The notes under the pieces: generated by a model
Databases searched by the model: none
Told to the model about the DNA's origin: nothing
Seen by the model: the letters and a program-made list of their open reading frames with translations, nothing else
Shown here: in pieces, positions 1 through 13,778 of the stretch
Position numbering within the stretch: the stretch's first letter is position 1
Layout of the letters: every line of letters starts with the position of its first letter
Assembly (NCBI GenBank): GCA_022376515.1
Contig: WTXI01000012.1
Span: 496,001 to 560,000, forward strand
Reading direction: 5' to 3'
From: Lactifluus volemus
Taxonomy: Eukaryota; Basidiomycota; Agaricomycetes; Russulales; Russulaceae
Length of the DNA stretch: 64,000 nt
Translations under genes and position numbers: made by a program

Positions 1-2502
1 CGTATACGGTCGAAGTCATATTCTCCAAAGAACTGTCCACAGAACCGATCCGGTTGTAAGTCTTGTCCAACTCGTTTGATAAATTTACCTACACCCATCT
101 TCAGGTACCTATCCGGCGACGTGGCCAATGTCGACAGGATCGACGATGTCGACCCTCTCATCAACGCTCTCAACCTCGTCATCCAACGCCAGGCATCACA
201 GTCGGGCTTCCGGTTCGGAAAGAATCGCTACTTTTTCAACGATGAAGAGAAGCTACGAATCGGCCCACGTATATGGGCTCTCATGGGTTTCTACTCTTCA
301 GTCCGGCCGGGCAACAAGCTACTCCTCGTCAACATCAACAGGTGCATGTCCGCGTTCCACGAACCCGGGAAACTCTCCGACGCGATTCGCGCCTTTTCTG
401 CCGCCTCGTACGATGCCATTCCTCGGGAATTTATGAGAAAAGTCAAAGTATCGACCCGCTACTTGGGATACAAACGTATAATGACCATCCAACGCGTCGT
501 CACCAACTCGGCTAGCAAGCAGACCTTCCAGTGCGCGGAGCTTGGTGGTGTCATCTCCGTCAAAGACTACTACGTCAAAAGTGCGTTTATCAATCTGTCC
601 CTTATACGACACTTACATCCTCGTAGAGTATAACATCCGACTACAGTACGCAGACGATTTGCCCCTCGTCGACGTGGGACAACCCGGCAAGCCGAGCTAT
701 ATCCCGGCGGAATTGTGCGCGATTGAACACGGCGAACCTCACCTCGGGAAACTTGGCCCCAAAGAAACCTCAGACATGCTCAAGGTCGCGAGTCGAAGAC
801 CAGCCGAGAGTGCAAAGACCATCGTAGAGACCGGGCTCCAACGCCTGGGCCTCTCACAATCAACCACACCGGTGCTCAATGCTTTCGGTATCCAGGTCGC
901 CAACCAGATGATCGTCGTTCCCGGCCGCGAGCTTCCGGCGCCGTCGGTGACGTACGGCAAGGGACAACCGCGCGTGGCCAACGGCAGTTGGAATATCTTG
1001 GACGTCAGGTTCCACCAGGGCGGCCGTATGACGAATTGGAAGGTTCTCGTCGTGCGCGACGGCGTGGAGGCCTTGACGTTCAAGGGTCCCACGGACGAGA
1101 GGCTTATAGGGTTCATCAAGGCGTTCGCCAACAAGTGCAAGAACAGCGGGATGGGCGTCGGCAACGAGCCACCGGCGATCTTGCCCACCGCGGTGCTCCC
1201 GCACGTCAAGGACGACCCGGGACGCCGACGCGCGATCGAGAGCATCTCGCAGACGATCGAGCGTTTCGGAGATGCCAAGGGCATCAGCTTTATCCTCGTC
1301 CTCCTGCAGAAAAAGGACGACTATATCTACCCTGGCATCAAACGGCTCTGCGCGGTCAAGTTTGGCGTGCGGTCGCAATGCTTGTTGCTCGAAAAGGCTC
1401 TGTTTGAGCGCGGACAGGATCAGTATCTTTCAAACGTCGCACTCAAGGTGAACACGAAGCTTGGAGGGATCAATCATCGCATCGCGGGTGATGCGCTCAA
1501 CTGGTTGCAAAAGGAGCCGACCATCCTGGTCGGGATTGATGTCACGCATCCTGGGCCGAGTAGCGTACCCGGAACACCGTCGATCGCGGGCGTCGTCGCC
1601 AGCGTGGACAAGGATTTCGTACAATTCCCGGCGAGCTTGCGTCTTCAGAAGAGCAAGCAAGAAGTAAGTGTTTACGGATCGACAGACGATTCAGCACTGA
1701 CATTACAACTTGTCACAGGGGATCGCAGAGCTTGCAGATATGGTCATTGAGCGGCTGCAGGCGTTCCGGAGGCGCTCGAACGTCCTTCCCAAACGCATGA
1801 TCATCTTCCGTGATGGTGTATCAGAGGTAATGCGTCTTCTTCCCACTCAACAACGGCAGACCTATAACGTACGGTATGCAGGGCCAATATGACAAAGTAC
1901 TCAAAGAGGAACTGCCACAAATATTCGAAGCCTTTAAACGCATCGACCCCAAGAACCCGCGGTACCACCCCACTCTCAGCATCTTCATCTGCGGCAAACG
2001 ACACAACGCGCGCTTCTTCCCACCCAACTCTGAATTTGCCGACCGGAACGGGAACACGCTTCCGGGCACGGTGGTCGACAAGAGCGTGACCTCGATGCTC
2101 GATTTTGATTTTTATCTGCAAGCGCACGCGGGGTTGCAGGGTACCGTCAAACCGACTCACTACGTCGTCATTTACGACGAGAGCTCGCTCACAGCCGATT
2201 TGGCGCAACAGGGCGTTCACACGGTCAGCTATCTCTACGCACGAGCCACGAAAGCCGTCAGTCTCGTTCCACCCGCTTATTACGCCGATATTGTGTGCGA
2301 ACAGGCTCGGTATTGGATACATGGCTTTCTCAATCAAGGTGGGGGGAGCGATACAGCATCGAGCGCCGAGGGCGTCGAGTCGACTAGCACGGCCATGCGT
2401 AAAGCCCGTGACGCTGCGGAACAACGCGTGTATGACGCCGCGCAACGCATGTGGGGTTCAGGACTCCATCCCAACCTTCAAGACGTCATGTTCTACCTCT
2501 AA
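1..2502 (+). CDS. Argonaute protein (5' end outside window)
   Basis: RNA-silencing effector that binds small RNAs and cleaves or represses complementary RNA. The 5' part lies left of the window. Visible exons are 1-55, 105-580, 627-1663, 1719-1826 and 1882-2502, with GT-AG introns of 46-55 nt and about 765 residues. The order is: end of the N domain, linker L1 (GFYSSVRPG), PAZ (starting near VKVSTRYLGYKR), MID and PIWI. PIWI shows a complete catalytic tetrad: Asp in VGIDVTHPG, a Glu in SKQE at the last codon of exon 3, Asp in FRDGVSEGQ, and Asp in PPAYYADIV where human AGO2 has His. The C-terminus MFYL matches the aromatic-rich end of the family. Slicer activity is therefore predicted. Argonaute identity is very clear; the exact 5' extent is unknown. 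Confidence 0.95.
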
Positions 2503-3941
2503 ATTTTTCTTTCCTTGTTTTTATCTCTTCACTATTCTGTCGTCTTACATAACCGTACGCAGTTTGTTCCTCCATGTTTTTTTGATGTAGGTTACTGTAC
2601 TGTAGCTGAACTGAAAACCGTGTTGTGTACTAGAAATGTAGCATTTATGTTTCTCGTGTTATTCGTGTGTGTCGATTCAATGGCAAGAAATGGTTCTCCC
2701 GCAAAAAGTCCCGAGATACTAGTCGCGTGCGTTGACGCTTATAAAAGCGCTATTGGCGAATTGACGCCGGTAAACTCGGAGATATGAACTGAGCTACTAT
2801 CGCATACTCTCGCCTTTGTTATCGGTCGGTTGACAACCGATCCCATATGTGATAGAGCGAATCAAATATTTCCGGAGGTTGTTTGGAGCTCGGCTAAAGG
2901 AAATCGGACTTGATTGCGGGTTTTGGTCAACACAAAGGGCACAATGTAGGACTTTTGACCGAAACGCAATGATTTGTTCAGACGCAAATCGCAGGAAAGA
3001 GGCTTTCGTACGCAAATTTTTATTTTTAAATCTCCATGAGAGAGTCGTCGCGTACCATCAGATATTGACCCGCGCGTCTGGGGATGTTTTTGGTTATCGC
3101 ACGCAGGAATAAGGAATGAGTTGGAGTTGAGGACGAAAATGGTTCTGCTTTCTCCGTAAGACTATGATCGCCGTTTTCCAATTACCAAACTAAAAAGCTC
3201 TCTGGCAAGAAACTTTGCAATTAATCCACATCGCTCGTTGTCGTTTCGGGGACTCTATTCTGCAAAAAGTGGTATTTAAAAGTTTTCTCCAATTGGAACG
3301 ACCCGCCGCTTGTTGGGCAATATACGATACCTCCGAAAGCAAGCTCGGACTTTTTTTTTTTTAGAGAGAGATTTCCCCAAGGAAGCTCAGGGAGGAGGGT
3401 GTTGGCATCAGTTACTTTAGCAGTCGGACCGGTGATTGCGTCCGTTTTGGCGGTTCCGCCACCCCCCGTTGGCGAATGCGTAGTTAGGGCTCGGTCCAGT
3501 GGCGTCGTCTGTGTAAGTTGACCATGTGGCGAAGAGAGTTGGTTGAGTGATGTGTCTTCCAAAGAGTTTGTGAGCAAGAAGTATGGAAGATGCCGTAGTA
3601 GAGGGCGTGCTCGGACCAGCGGAACGAGACGGCTCGGAGGATGAGTAGCGCGCTGTGGGGTCCGAAAAATGGATGATGGCTCGCGTGTTGGAACACAAAA
3701 TCTTTTTCGATTTAAAAGATAGAAGTAGTAATAACGTGCCGAGGCGAGAGATAACGAGTGGAGCAATGAGGGATGTGCCTGTGAGATCAGGGTTGTCTAA
3801 CAACGCTGGATCGGGAAATGAGGCCCGCACCACCCTCTAACTCTCTTTTTTTTTATAAAGCTCTCTAAACGAACAAGGCCCCGTTCAAAGGTGCGAAAAA
3901 TCCCACCGTTTTTACTCTCGCATCTCACCCGAACACGAATC
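2503..3941. other. Intergenic region, no gene recognised
   Basis: Only short overlapping open frames on both strands, none with a recognisable domain or consistent splice structure. It contains the 3' flank of the Argonaute gene and the promoter of the EOS1-like gene, with a T-tract near 3349-3361 and another near 3846-3854 about 90 nt upstream of the next start. Confidence 0.5.
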
Positions 3942-5291
3942 ATGTCATACTCCAGGCGAACAAGAGCCAAGAGCGGCTCTGGTGGTGAGCAACTCGCCTT
4001 GACTGTTATCTCTCACAAGGGAGGCAATAGCTCAGCTACTACTATCGCCTCACCCACGTTCCGCAAACGCACGCCATCATCGGTCATTAGTACCCAGACT
4101 CGCAAGCGCGCGTCCACCGCCACTGGCATCCCTTTTCCCACTCGTTCCTTCCTCTTTACACCATCATCTCCCCCCATCGTACTTCCATCCAAGTCTTTCA
4201 TCATCCTGGGTTCCCCACCCCCATACACACCATTCCCAGTGGCACTCGCCACCAAGTCACTTTCGTCCTCACACATCTCGTCCAACACTTCAAACGCGAC
4301 GTTCCTTGCGCAATATTCACCCCAACGCATGCGCCCCGCACAGGGCGGCGTAGTTTCAGACAGCGAATCCGAACGGGACCCTCATGATGAAGACGAGGAC
4401 GGCATGATCTATACCACTAATCACCTCGCACATGGTACCAACTTTCGTTCACGTCGACATTCCAAGGGTATCACCACCGCCCCAGGTCAACTCGGCGCAG
4501 GCGAGACAGAGACAGAGGCTGATGAACCGGTGAGCCACGCGTTCCATGATATAAAGGGGGTTTTTTTTTTTTAAAAAGTGTTCGTCGTTATCCCCTTAGC
4601 CGAGACACCTGCCAACCGCACGGATCGTCCCAGTTTCCGGTCCGTTGGTACCGCCAAACAGCCTCGAGCAAGTAATCACACCGCTCTTGTTCGAGGCGTC
4701 TCGTTTGCTGTCAATTGTTCCTGCCGTATTTGGTGTGCTGTACAATCTGTACCATGCGTGGTTTCCACCCATAAACGGAAACATCACTCCCATAGATTAT
4801 GTCATGTCTGCATTATGGGTACGTCATTTTAGTTCTCTCATTTCTCGCTTCTCATCTCGGGTTCGTAGGCCATGTTGACCGGATATCAATGTCTATCCCT
4901 GACTAACGGCCTATTCCAACGATGGAGGGTCTACTACCCCCCATTATCAACCTTGATTCGATTATTGGCCTTACAGGCTATTTGTTGGCCCGCGACCCAT
5001 TTCTCCCTCACCCTGATCGGTCACGAACAACGACCGGTCATTTGTTGGGCCATCATCGGTAGTTTCACCTCTTGCTCCAGAGCTGTCCAGTTATGGGTAA
5101 CAAGCAACCTCTGGTGGGAGAGAGGCAGTCGCGGTGAATCCTGGAGACTGAAGCTGGGTGGTCGGTGGGGTGGACGGCGATGGGACTGGGATGAGGTGAT
5201 AATCAAGTGCGGCGTCCCGATGGGCGTGTGCTATTTTGCGATGGCCTGGACCGCGGCACTACGTCGCGAGCTTAGCGGGTGCCAGTGCTAG
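3942..5291 (+). CDS. EOS1: EOS1-like N-glycosylation protein, ER membrane
   Basis: Three exons (3942-4529, 4600-4818, 4869-5291) give 409 residues, with phase-0 introns of 70 and 50 nt. The first ~200 residues are Ser/Thr/Pro-rich with an acidic patch (DEDEDG). The second half carries several hydrophobic segments: LLSIVPAVFGVLYNLYHAW, a segment around YYPPLSTLIRLLALQAICW, and a last one at MGVCYFAMAWTAAL. The block GYQCLSLTNGLFQRWRVYYPP, the downstream W-rich region and the conserved GVPMGVCYF end fit the fungal Eos1/N-glycosylation protein family, an ER membrane protein linked to N-glycosylation and oxidative stress tolerance in yeast. The start at 3942 (atcATGtc) was chosen over an in-frame ATG at 3891 because the conserved-looking sequence begins there; this is uncertain. 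Confidence 0.75.
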
Positions 5292-7602
5292 ACCGCGTCC
5301 GAGTCCCCCAACATTTAGCACCCCCGTTCCTGTAGCATGCGCCGTGTTATCCGCAAGCTATCCAAGTGCCGGTGCCATTGGCTGCAGACCGATGCGAAGA
5401 GATTAGCCCCAAGGGGGGGCGTTCCAGATGCGCCGTTTGCCGGCGTTTTGCTTTCTTTCCATATTTCGATAGCTACTTCGCTGAACCCTCCCTGCATTCC
5501 GTTCCGCGCATCCGCGGGTGATATGACCCCTCACTATGACATTTTTGATGCCAAGACACCACTTCTTCCCTCTCCACTTAATTTATGTTTTTCTTTTTCA
5601 TACTCATCAATTCGATATCGAACTCGTTATCGCGTTCTAGCCTTTCGGTACAAGTTCAAGTTCCGCGAAGTATACCACAGGGCTATAAATTCTTGGCTCT
5701 GTCATCGTCGTATCATTGGGCCTGCTGATTATCATAAATGGTGAGCACCGTCGTTCCCCGGACAACATGCTCAATTTGCTCAATCACCACAGAACATCAA
5801 AGGACATGATGCAGTTTGCCGCGCCGATGCCGTTTTTCGGAGTTTTCTTCCAAAGTTCTAGAGTGACAAGTTGTGAGTCGAATCTCGGGATCCATGTACA
5901 TATCGTTCTGTGTTCGCGGGCACTGATAGGCACCAATGTTCACAAATGTGGGGTCCCGATGGCTTGTATTAGTAGAAGGCAGAGAGTGGTAAAACTTGCG
6001 CTACCGGCATGTCGGGGTCCTTTTCCCAAATGGGTTGAGTTAATCTGATCGCCGTCCTCGTCAGAGTGATGGTTTAACACATCATGATACATGCAGTGAT
6101 CAATGATAAAAAAAAACATCCACTGGCAAGGCAACACGTTTTTTATTCCATTCCCTAATTTCATTCTCATCTTGCCACTGGACCCCGTTCTGACCGGTCT
6201 TCGGTGAGCACGGGCAGTATCGCTTGTAGTAGATCTTGCATACAACACATGCGATAAAGGATTGATTGTAGGGTTCTTTTTCAGTAGCCGAACTGTTCTG
6301 CCGAGCTCGCAGGTGTTGAGGTTGAAGAGATACTGTGTCATTCGGAGATTTCTGCAATTTGGAAATGGACATAAATACCAGTTGGTGTTCTCGGCACTGA
6401 TGGCGTCGGTGGAAGCGCTGAGGCCACATCTCATTCCCGCGAATAGGCAAAACACGTAAAATAAGAGTACTGTATAGGTAGTAGGATGTGCTGTACCTGT
6501 TCCCTTCCGATTTTGGTTATCAAATCGTAATGTTCTCTCAAGCTCTCGGTTTTTATGATAGTTATGGGCTCCAGTTCTTTTCGATTTTCTAGTTCCAGCA
6601 CCTATTACTAATACGCGTCAAGATGACACCTGCGGGCGGATCGTCAATAGTATTTAGTTATATTCCAAGCCCATATTCAATAGCTTCGTTCGAGCTTATT
6701 CGGCTCTCTGAAGAAGCAAATTTCACTAATTAAAGATGGGGCGCAAAGTTCTTGGAGCCAGTGAGCCACGCCGTCGTTCAGATGACCCTTCACGGGGTGC
6801 CTGCGCGTTGCGTCGCCGCTATTGAGGTGTAGATACGGCATCTTCCGAGTCTGAGGATCAGGTACAGTACGACTTCGAGTCTTCCCTGCATGCATGATAG
6901 ATTATGTCTAATCTACTTTTGAAACAAGGCCAATTAAATTGAGCCTTATATGCAGATCTCTGTCAGGTATGACTAGATCACTAGGAGAGCTGCTTTATTG
7001 TAAGTATGTTGAGCTTGATCATATGAGCTCATCAACAGCCTAGCCTGTACTATTAGTAGTGACTTACTAGTTTCGCAGACAATCATTGCGTCGTGGAGTC
7101 CACGACGAAATGAACCAAATAATCGTCTATCTGGTTGTGGCCCGGGGTAAAGACCAACATCAATACAATCCCATCGTGAAGTACAGTACATCAGGACCAC
7201 TCTTCTCGGATCCATTTTTCTTTCGAAATAGGACGGACTCGGAGTCGTCTTGGGAATCCATGGTCGTTGGTATCGGCTATTTTGATATCAAATGGCAGAT
7301 ATGTGACGAATCGCCCACATCTTGCGTATTTTCCGATTGGTACTACGGACCTTTTCGCCTGCAAGTGTGCTGCGTGACGTCTACTTCATGACAAACAACG
7401 TCAGTATCACTGCAATGACCACCGGAGCTCGCGCTGTCACCATAAATGGTATTTCTCCAATATCCGATCGGGCCCTTCAAGCTTCAAGTTCGAGTTTTAA
7501 CAGCACTTGCATTGAGAATAATACAACAAAGTACAGAGTGAGGCAACGGATACAACAATAGAGATAATAAACAGACCGGCGCTCATGAGGTCAGAAGACA
7601 AA
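5292..7602. other. Intergenic region, no gene recognised
   Basis: About 2.3 kb between convergent genes (EOS1-like + and RhoGEF -). Several frames of 60-171 codons are open by chance (for example 5337-5744 + and 5940-6455 -), but they overlap each other on both strands, lack recognisable motifs and lack convincing start or splice context. Nothing else was seen. Confidence 0.45.
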
Positions 7603-10600
7603 TCAGGCCAGACGATTAGACATCGATTCATATGATGAAAATGACGAAAGCTTGGGCACACGCGGTTGGGATCTGGGCAGTTTTCCCAAAGTGTCCCCAC
7701 CAGGTGTGGACATGCCGGGCGAGACAGTAATTAGTGAGGCTGTGGAACCCCGTTGCATCTCACGAAAGACTTGCTGGAAACGTAGCGCCCACCAACCCCG
7801 GGCCTCCCGCTCTTGTTCTGAGGGGTCGGCGCTTCGCTCTGCCATTTGCGTGGAAGGACTCTTTGGCAAAGGAAGACCACTCTCGAGAATCGCAGAGACA
7901 GAGGCTTGTGAATCAACGTCCCACCTCAGACCTGGTAGTGTGGCGACTAGTTTGCCTGACTGCGTAGGGAATGACAGAGCACGGATTGTATGATCTGCGC
8001 ATTCTTGAAACGCAGATATCCAATTCTGACGGAGACGTGACACACTAGACATATCTAGCCGCACCCCTGAGGACGTTGTTGAGGGAATGGACAAGATAAG
8101 CGTGATGAGCTGCCCGCTGTCCGGTACCACCCCAGTTATTCCATTGTCCGTGTCGACCGGGAGCAAGTCCAAGACGACTTGGCCAGCGTCCTCCCTCACC
8201 TTAAAAACGCGGGAAATCCCTATCCTCTCAAGCAGACGCCACGAGTCTCCCTGGGCTGATGGATGATGATGACTGTTAGCGTCGTTGGTGGGCTCTGTAA
8301 AGAGGACGATATCATTGAAAACGAGTGCGTAGAGTGTCTGTGTGAGTTGTCCGCGGGATCCTGAACCCACATGGTCATTCCTCTGAGCAAAGAACTGGTT
8401 GTCCCATGGATTTTGACGTGTAATTGAAGAAGTAGATGCGGAGCGTGGAATGGACTCTGATGGATAGGGCGGGGATGGGACACTGTCGAAAAAATGTGAC
8501 TCCATAGACGTGGTCGACTCTGAGGTCGTCTTGATTGAATCAGAGCGCATAGCCCTTGATTGGATAGCATTGATAAGCCTTGATTGTCGGACCCCAGCAG
8601 CTAAGTTCAAGTTGAGACCCTCATGCTCATAAAGGGGCCCAGCGCTCGCGGCAGTGCGTGTCTTGATGCGAGGACGCTCGCGCTCTAACCTCCCTCGGGC
8701 CAGCAGCCTCCGGAATCGGTGGGCCAGTTGTAAAGATGCGGGTAAGTCCTTGATATGCCCCAGTCGTTCTTTAACCAATTCGTACTCTTCTTCCTGAAGC
8801 TTGACTTCGCGCATCACGCGAATTACTGCCTCTGTGCAGTGGAAGAGTGAAAAAGTAGCGAGGTGATCTAGGTGCTCGCGGGGCGTCACATCCAGAAGCC
8901 GCTAGGCGATGAAAATAAGTTGTCGATAACAAAACGGAGAGAAGCTTTGGCGCATACTCTAAAGTGGATCGGATAGTCAACGAGTCGGTTGACCGGCTCA
9001 ACCAAAAAGGATTCCACGCTCCACCCTCGACATTCCTCCTGCTCCTGTTGGATTCTGATAAACTCCCCAAAGTCACTGCCGGATTCTTCAGTAAGCCGCT
9101 TGATCAACAACGCGACGCTTTCCAATCGAACGACGTATGGTTGATGAACTTCCAGATATGACACGAAGCTTCGCATTTTCCCAGCGATTTGCATCACGAT
9201 CGGATACTGCTCCGCAACGATGGCGCGCAAGGCCGATGATATCTGCGCGTGAATGTTGATGATGTCTTCCAGCCAGTCGAATAGCCGTGCGACTTCCGGG
9301 GGAACACCGGCGAGCCATGTCACGCTATCTTTCATGCGTAGAGGGCGAATGAAGAGCTGTACAAATGTTCGGAGCCGCCTCACAAAGGCTCTCTCGGTCT
9401 CACAGAGGTCCCAAATAACTTGCTGCCTTTCCATCTCAACTTCACCATAGCGACCCAGGAGCGAGTGATAGGCAGAAGAGGATATGGTGGAGAACCATGT
9501 TCGCTGTTCAGGGGCGGAAATCTGGGAATCACGTCGGTCATGTTGGGGAAGTGGGACTGCATTCGCTCCCCCATAAACTCGTTGAGTATTGTGACTCTCG
9601 GGCTGGTCCGCCGCTGGTTGGGAATGTGACTCTGGCGCTTCTCTGGGTGCAGGGGATTTTGTAGGATGGATCGTCGAAGGTTTCCGCCCTTCTTGCCATT
9701 GGGAATTGATCGTAGCTGATTGACGACTCGGGCCAAGTTGTTCGAGGTTGACTTCCCCATGTATGTTTATATCCTGCTCCTCGCTACGCCAACGAACACT
9801 TGAAGTGTTCGTTGAAGTCGAAGATGTGCTGTCTACGTGAGGAAAGGCCAGATTCAGCGTGCGAGCTGACCTCTGTTGCGTGCCGTTGCGCTCTCGGACT
9901 CGACTTACGCTCCGCGTCCTGTCCGGGCCATAAGCTCCATGAACATTAGCCGTCGAAGGGCTGGCGACTGGACTTCCGCGACTCGTTCGACGCGCGTTTT
10001 CCGACCATCCCGCTGTCCCGGAACGGTAACGGCGGCGGTGAATTGAAGTAGGGTGAGCAGGACTAACCGTAGAAGTTCTATTGGAGGAATCGAGTGATGA
10101 CCAAGGACAATCGCCCTCATGGTCACTTCTAAATAAATCCTGCCTCAAGGGGCCCCGATGGTTTCTATGGAATGGTGGTGATTCCGCTGTGTTATTGTTA
10201 TTGGTACCATACTGTGCGTCTTCATCATCGGAATATTCGGATAGTGGAGAAAATTCTGCTTCTTGATCTTTTTTGTGGGCTTCCGCTGACTGCATATACA
10301 CTCTACCGAGTAATTTGCCCGGCGAAGAACATTCGGAATTCCCGCAGCCCAGAGCTACTCGCGTAGCTGGTTGCCTCGGAGTTGCCTGACTTCTACCCGA
10401 GGCTGGTGATCGGTGTCTAAGGTCATCACCGCCTCCTCGCACCAGAGGTGTATCCGCGTTGGGGCCAAAATTATCAGAAGGGCTGATGGCAAGGCCTTGC
10501 TCCCCGGCGTACTCGTCATCAGAGTGACCATCATATTCATATGGTTGCGTAGAGCCCAGGGAACCATGATCCATTTCATTGACAAGTTCGATCAATTCTC

Positions 10601-12242
10601 GCCTCCGTTGATCACTTTCGCTTGGCTGGACGTCATCATGGCCCCAAGGATTCGGAAGAGTGCCTCCCGTGGAGGTACTGATATTTCTAGTAAGATTCGG
10701 TAAGGTTCGGGGGTTCGACATCAGGGGACGGAGGTAGGCAGAAGATGAGCTCGAAGAGATGGCGAGAGTAGCTGCATCTTCATCGACTAGACCAAAGTCG
10801 TGCTCATTGTCGATGTCGGCCTCTAGCCCACTGCTGGATGGAGGAGGCACGGCATGGGAATGGGATTGGGAAGGAGTATTACTCATTCTCGCCGCCGGGC
10901 CGAGGCCCAAACCGACGCCTGACTGCGTGAGTTTCCTATCACATGGGTAGTCTCGCTGAGCTATATATGACAACCTGGCCTGAAGATCAGCGTTGGGAAC
11001 GAGTTGGGACTCCTCGATATCTTCACTGGAGCTCGAACTCGAAGGTACGATTACGGCATTCGTTACGAAGAGCGCCCTCCCGCGTTCACCCTGTAGGTTC
11101 AGTTCAGATCCAGAACTGTCGCTGATAGCAGCATATCTACGATTGAGAGGGGTACCGTGGTTTGCTCGTCCTGGAGTGGAAGCCGTGGAGACAGGCGGGG
11201 GAACACGAGGAGTGGCAGGAACCCGAGGCGATCGAGATGGTATCCTTGAGACATGGCCAGGATCTGTACGAGAGCGCTCACGCGCTAGACGGCTAGAACC
11301 AATAGCAGAACCAGACAACTATAGTGCCATCTGAGCAAGGGTAAAGCACTGTCAGAGGCGTACTTACATCCCCTGCTATTACATGTGTACCATTTGACGG
11401 CACCGGTTCGGTAGGTATTTGTGGCGTTTTTCTCCCAATTATAGCTTTAACAGACCTGAAAGACTTCGATGGTGAAGCCTTAGTAGGAGATGATTGGCTT
11501 CCGTGTCCTAAGTTTGCCGTAGAGGAGGTTGTCACAGCATTTTTGAGGGCTGGCTTAAGGTTCAGCTTCGATTTAGCTACAGGTGCGGGAGTTGGTATGC
11601 GACTACTTTCAAGCAGACCCCTGGGGTAGACGACGGGGGTGAATGCGCTGTTTTGAAAGGGCCCGTCTGTCGATGTTGACGGGCTGGGGGTGTAGAAGGA
11701 ATCGGAGGGTACTGGGAGGGTAAAGGTAGGGCGGCACGAGTGTCCTGAGACAATGGGTTTGAGGGAGATTGCGTTTGGCTATTTGGAGAGTTCGTCATTT
11801 TATCAATGGTATCACGAAGGGATGGAACTAGCTGTGCCTCGACGAGTGGGAGGTCCGCAAGTTGGCTCTTGCGCTTGGACGATGACTTGCTTCCCAGCCC
11901 GTTGCCTTTCGATAGTCGTCTGTTCAAAAATGACATGCGAGACACGATACTAGGTTCCGTCGAAGACGCTGATGACGAAACGGAAAGTTGCGCGGTTGGC
12001 ATGGGCGCGAGAACGAATGAATCATCGAAGTCTGTGACAGGCATCTCCGCCGTAGTGGTACGAGGATTCAGTGTTTCAGATGGTTTGTCATCGTCAGGGT
12101 GAGGGTGCGTCAGGCCCGCAGCGGCAGCATAGTAAGAAGGTGGGTGAAACCCCTTGGGCGTGGAACCTGACTGGAAATAGTTGGCAGATGAGATTCCAGG
12201 AGAGCGAGAGGAGCTTTTATTCCTTGGGCGGGTTAGGGGCAT
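7603..12242 (-). CDS. RhoGEF (Dbl-homology) protein with PH-like C-terminus
   Basis: Guanine nucleotide exchange factor for Rho/Cdc42-type GTPases, acting at the cortex or cytoskeleton. The model has four exons: 12242-11619, 11565-11368, 11318-8958 and 8901-7603, giving 1493 residues. The first ~900 residues are Ser/Pro/Arg-rich and probably disordered, a likely regulatory region. The DH domain starts at MERQQVIWDLCETERAFVRR and continues through FLVEPVNRLVDYPIHFR; the intron at 8902-8957 interrupts it exactly at YPIHFR|RLLDVTPREHLDH. A PH-like segment follows (TLYALVFNDIVLFTEP, then SWRLLERIGISRVFK). The exon 1/2 junction is less sure than the other two, which have clean GTAAGT or GTATGC donors. 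An upstream in-frame ATG at 12305 is possible. Which GTPase it serves cannot be told from sequence. Confidence 0.85.
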
Positions 12243-13778
12243 CGTGCAAGTGGGATCTGGTCGCAAAGCGGTGGGCAAAACGTCCGGTGGATGTTCGCCA
12301 AACAACCAAACAAGGAGCGTGGATAATCCACGTGATGGCCCACATTACCATGGTACGTGACTGGATCATCTCGGCCTTCCCGCAGCTCCGGAAAGCTTAT
12401 GAGGAATATTGACCGTTCGCGACTCAACCATACGTCAGGGGGCATCACGATGTGGTGCTTAATTCAGCGTAATTCCTGCGACGGTGTAATGAGTGGTTAA
12501 CAGCGATACCGCAAGCATGGTTAGCACCTTCGAGAACCCAAAAGCCGGTTTTTGTCAGCTAAACAGTGTGTTTTTACAGGAAAAGCTCCAGATAATGAAG
12601 CTTGAAAAGGAAAATTTTGACGATACTGAGACAATATTCATGGGAGGTGGAGAGTGTTCATCTCCGACGACCAGTATCATTGACTGGAGTCTCCTTTTGT
12701 TTGAGGAAAGAAGAGTCAAAGTATCCTTGAATCTTGGTGTAAATAGGAGAACCCTCTGACTATGCATGCATGCATAGACTAGTGTATAGACTAGTCTGCA
12801 TAGAATCCATGGTCAAGCTCCGGTCACGACGCGAATAGTGGAGGACCGGAGGATTGCGCCACGTGACGTAGCCTCCCATTGCTTATGTAATTCCGTGAAT
12901 CGCGCGGGTTCTCGTCTTCGACAAATGTACAGATCATGAGCGCTGATTCCCCTCCAATCCACATGGAATCTGGTACCATAAAAGGCTCTAGCCTAAGACT
13001 CTAACCGCTCCCTTTTCACTCACTCATTTTCATCTCTCAATTTCGTACGTTCGGTTCGGTCATCCATCTGTGGAACGCTGCACTGGCACTAGTTTCGCCT
13101 GTCCCGCAAACTCCGGCATTCCGGGAACACGTCCCGCACATTGTGGGATGCTTTGTACACACCATCCCAGACACAACCCAAGCTCCCTATCGCAAAGCGG
13201 CCCGAGTGCCACGGGACATGAATAGCTCTACCTCCCAATTTAGGCGGGAATCCCAACAAATGGGATATTTATTGGGAATCGGCCCGGAGTTTGTAGCGCT
13301 AGTCATATTCGGAGCAGAACGGTCGCGTCGTATCTCCGTTTGGGGTTAAAGCCCACAATGACATGTTAGAACGCAGCAACATCCTGCGGCAAAACAGCCG
13401 TGACCTTGCTACAAGAATAATTACCTCGCGATCCGCGGAAAGCAGACCGCGGGGAGCTTTGTGGGTCAGTTCCTAATATCAGGCAACGAGCAAGCGACTA
13501 TTCCAAATCATCATGGTAGCATGTTCGATGCAGAAGTCATTTTCGCGATAGTGTTGAATAGAACACATGACAGGCCAATACCGAACAAAGGAGAGACTAG
13601 AGAAACGCCGAACAGGTGTCTGATTAGTGAAGCGTAACCAGACAGCAGTATCGACGCAAGAAACTGGGAGAAGAGCAGGGGCCCCAACACCTTGGCTTTG
13701 AGAGCTAAACTACAGCGGTCTATCACCTGGCGCTGAATAAGACTCGCGTCGTCGTGATAAACTGAATAAATAAGGCCA
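12243..13778. other. Intergenic region with a small palindromic patch
   Basis: No convincing gene. An 88-codon open frame at 12493-12759 (+) is mirrored by a 70-codon frame on the other strand and has no recognisable motif. At 12757-12803 the sequence is locally palindromic: ATGCATGCATGCAT followed by alternating ACTAG and TAGACTAG steps. This region would hold the RhoGEF promoter. Confidence 0.4.

Noticed and set aside
3221..3833. Overlapping minus frames of 138 and 181 codons
   Set aside because: Two mutually exclusive frames with low-complexity, Ser/Thr-rich composition and no recognisable domain.
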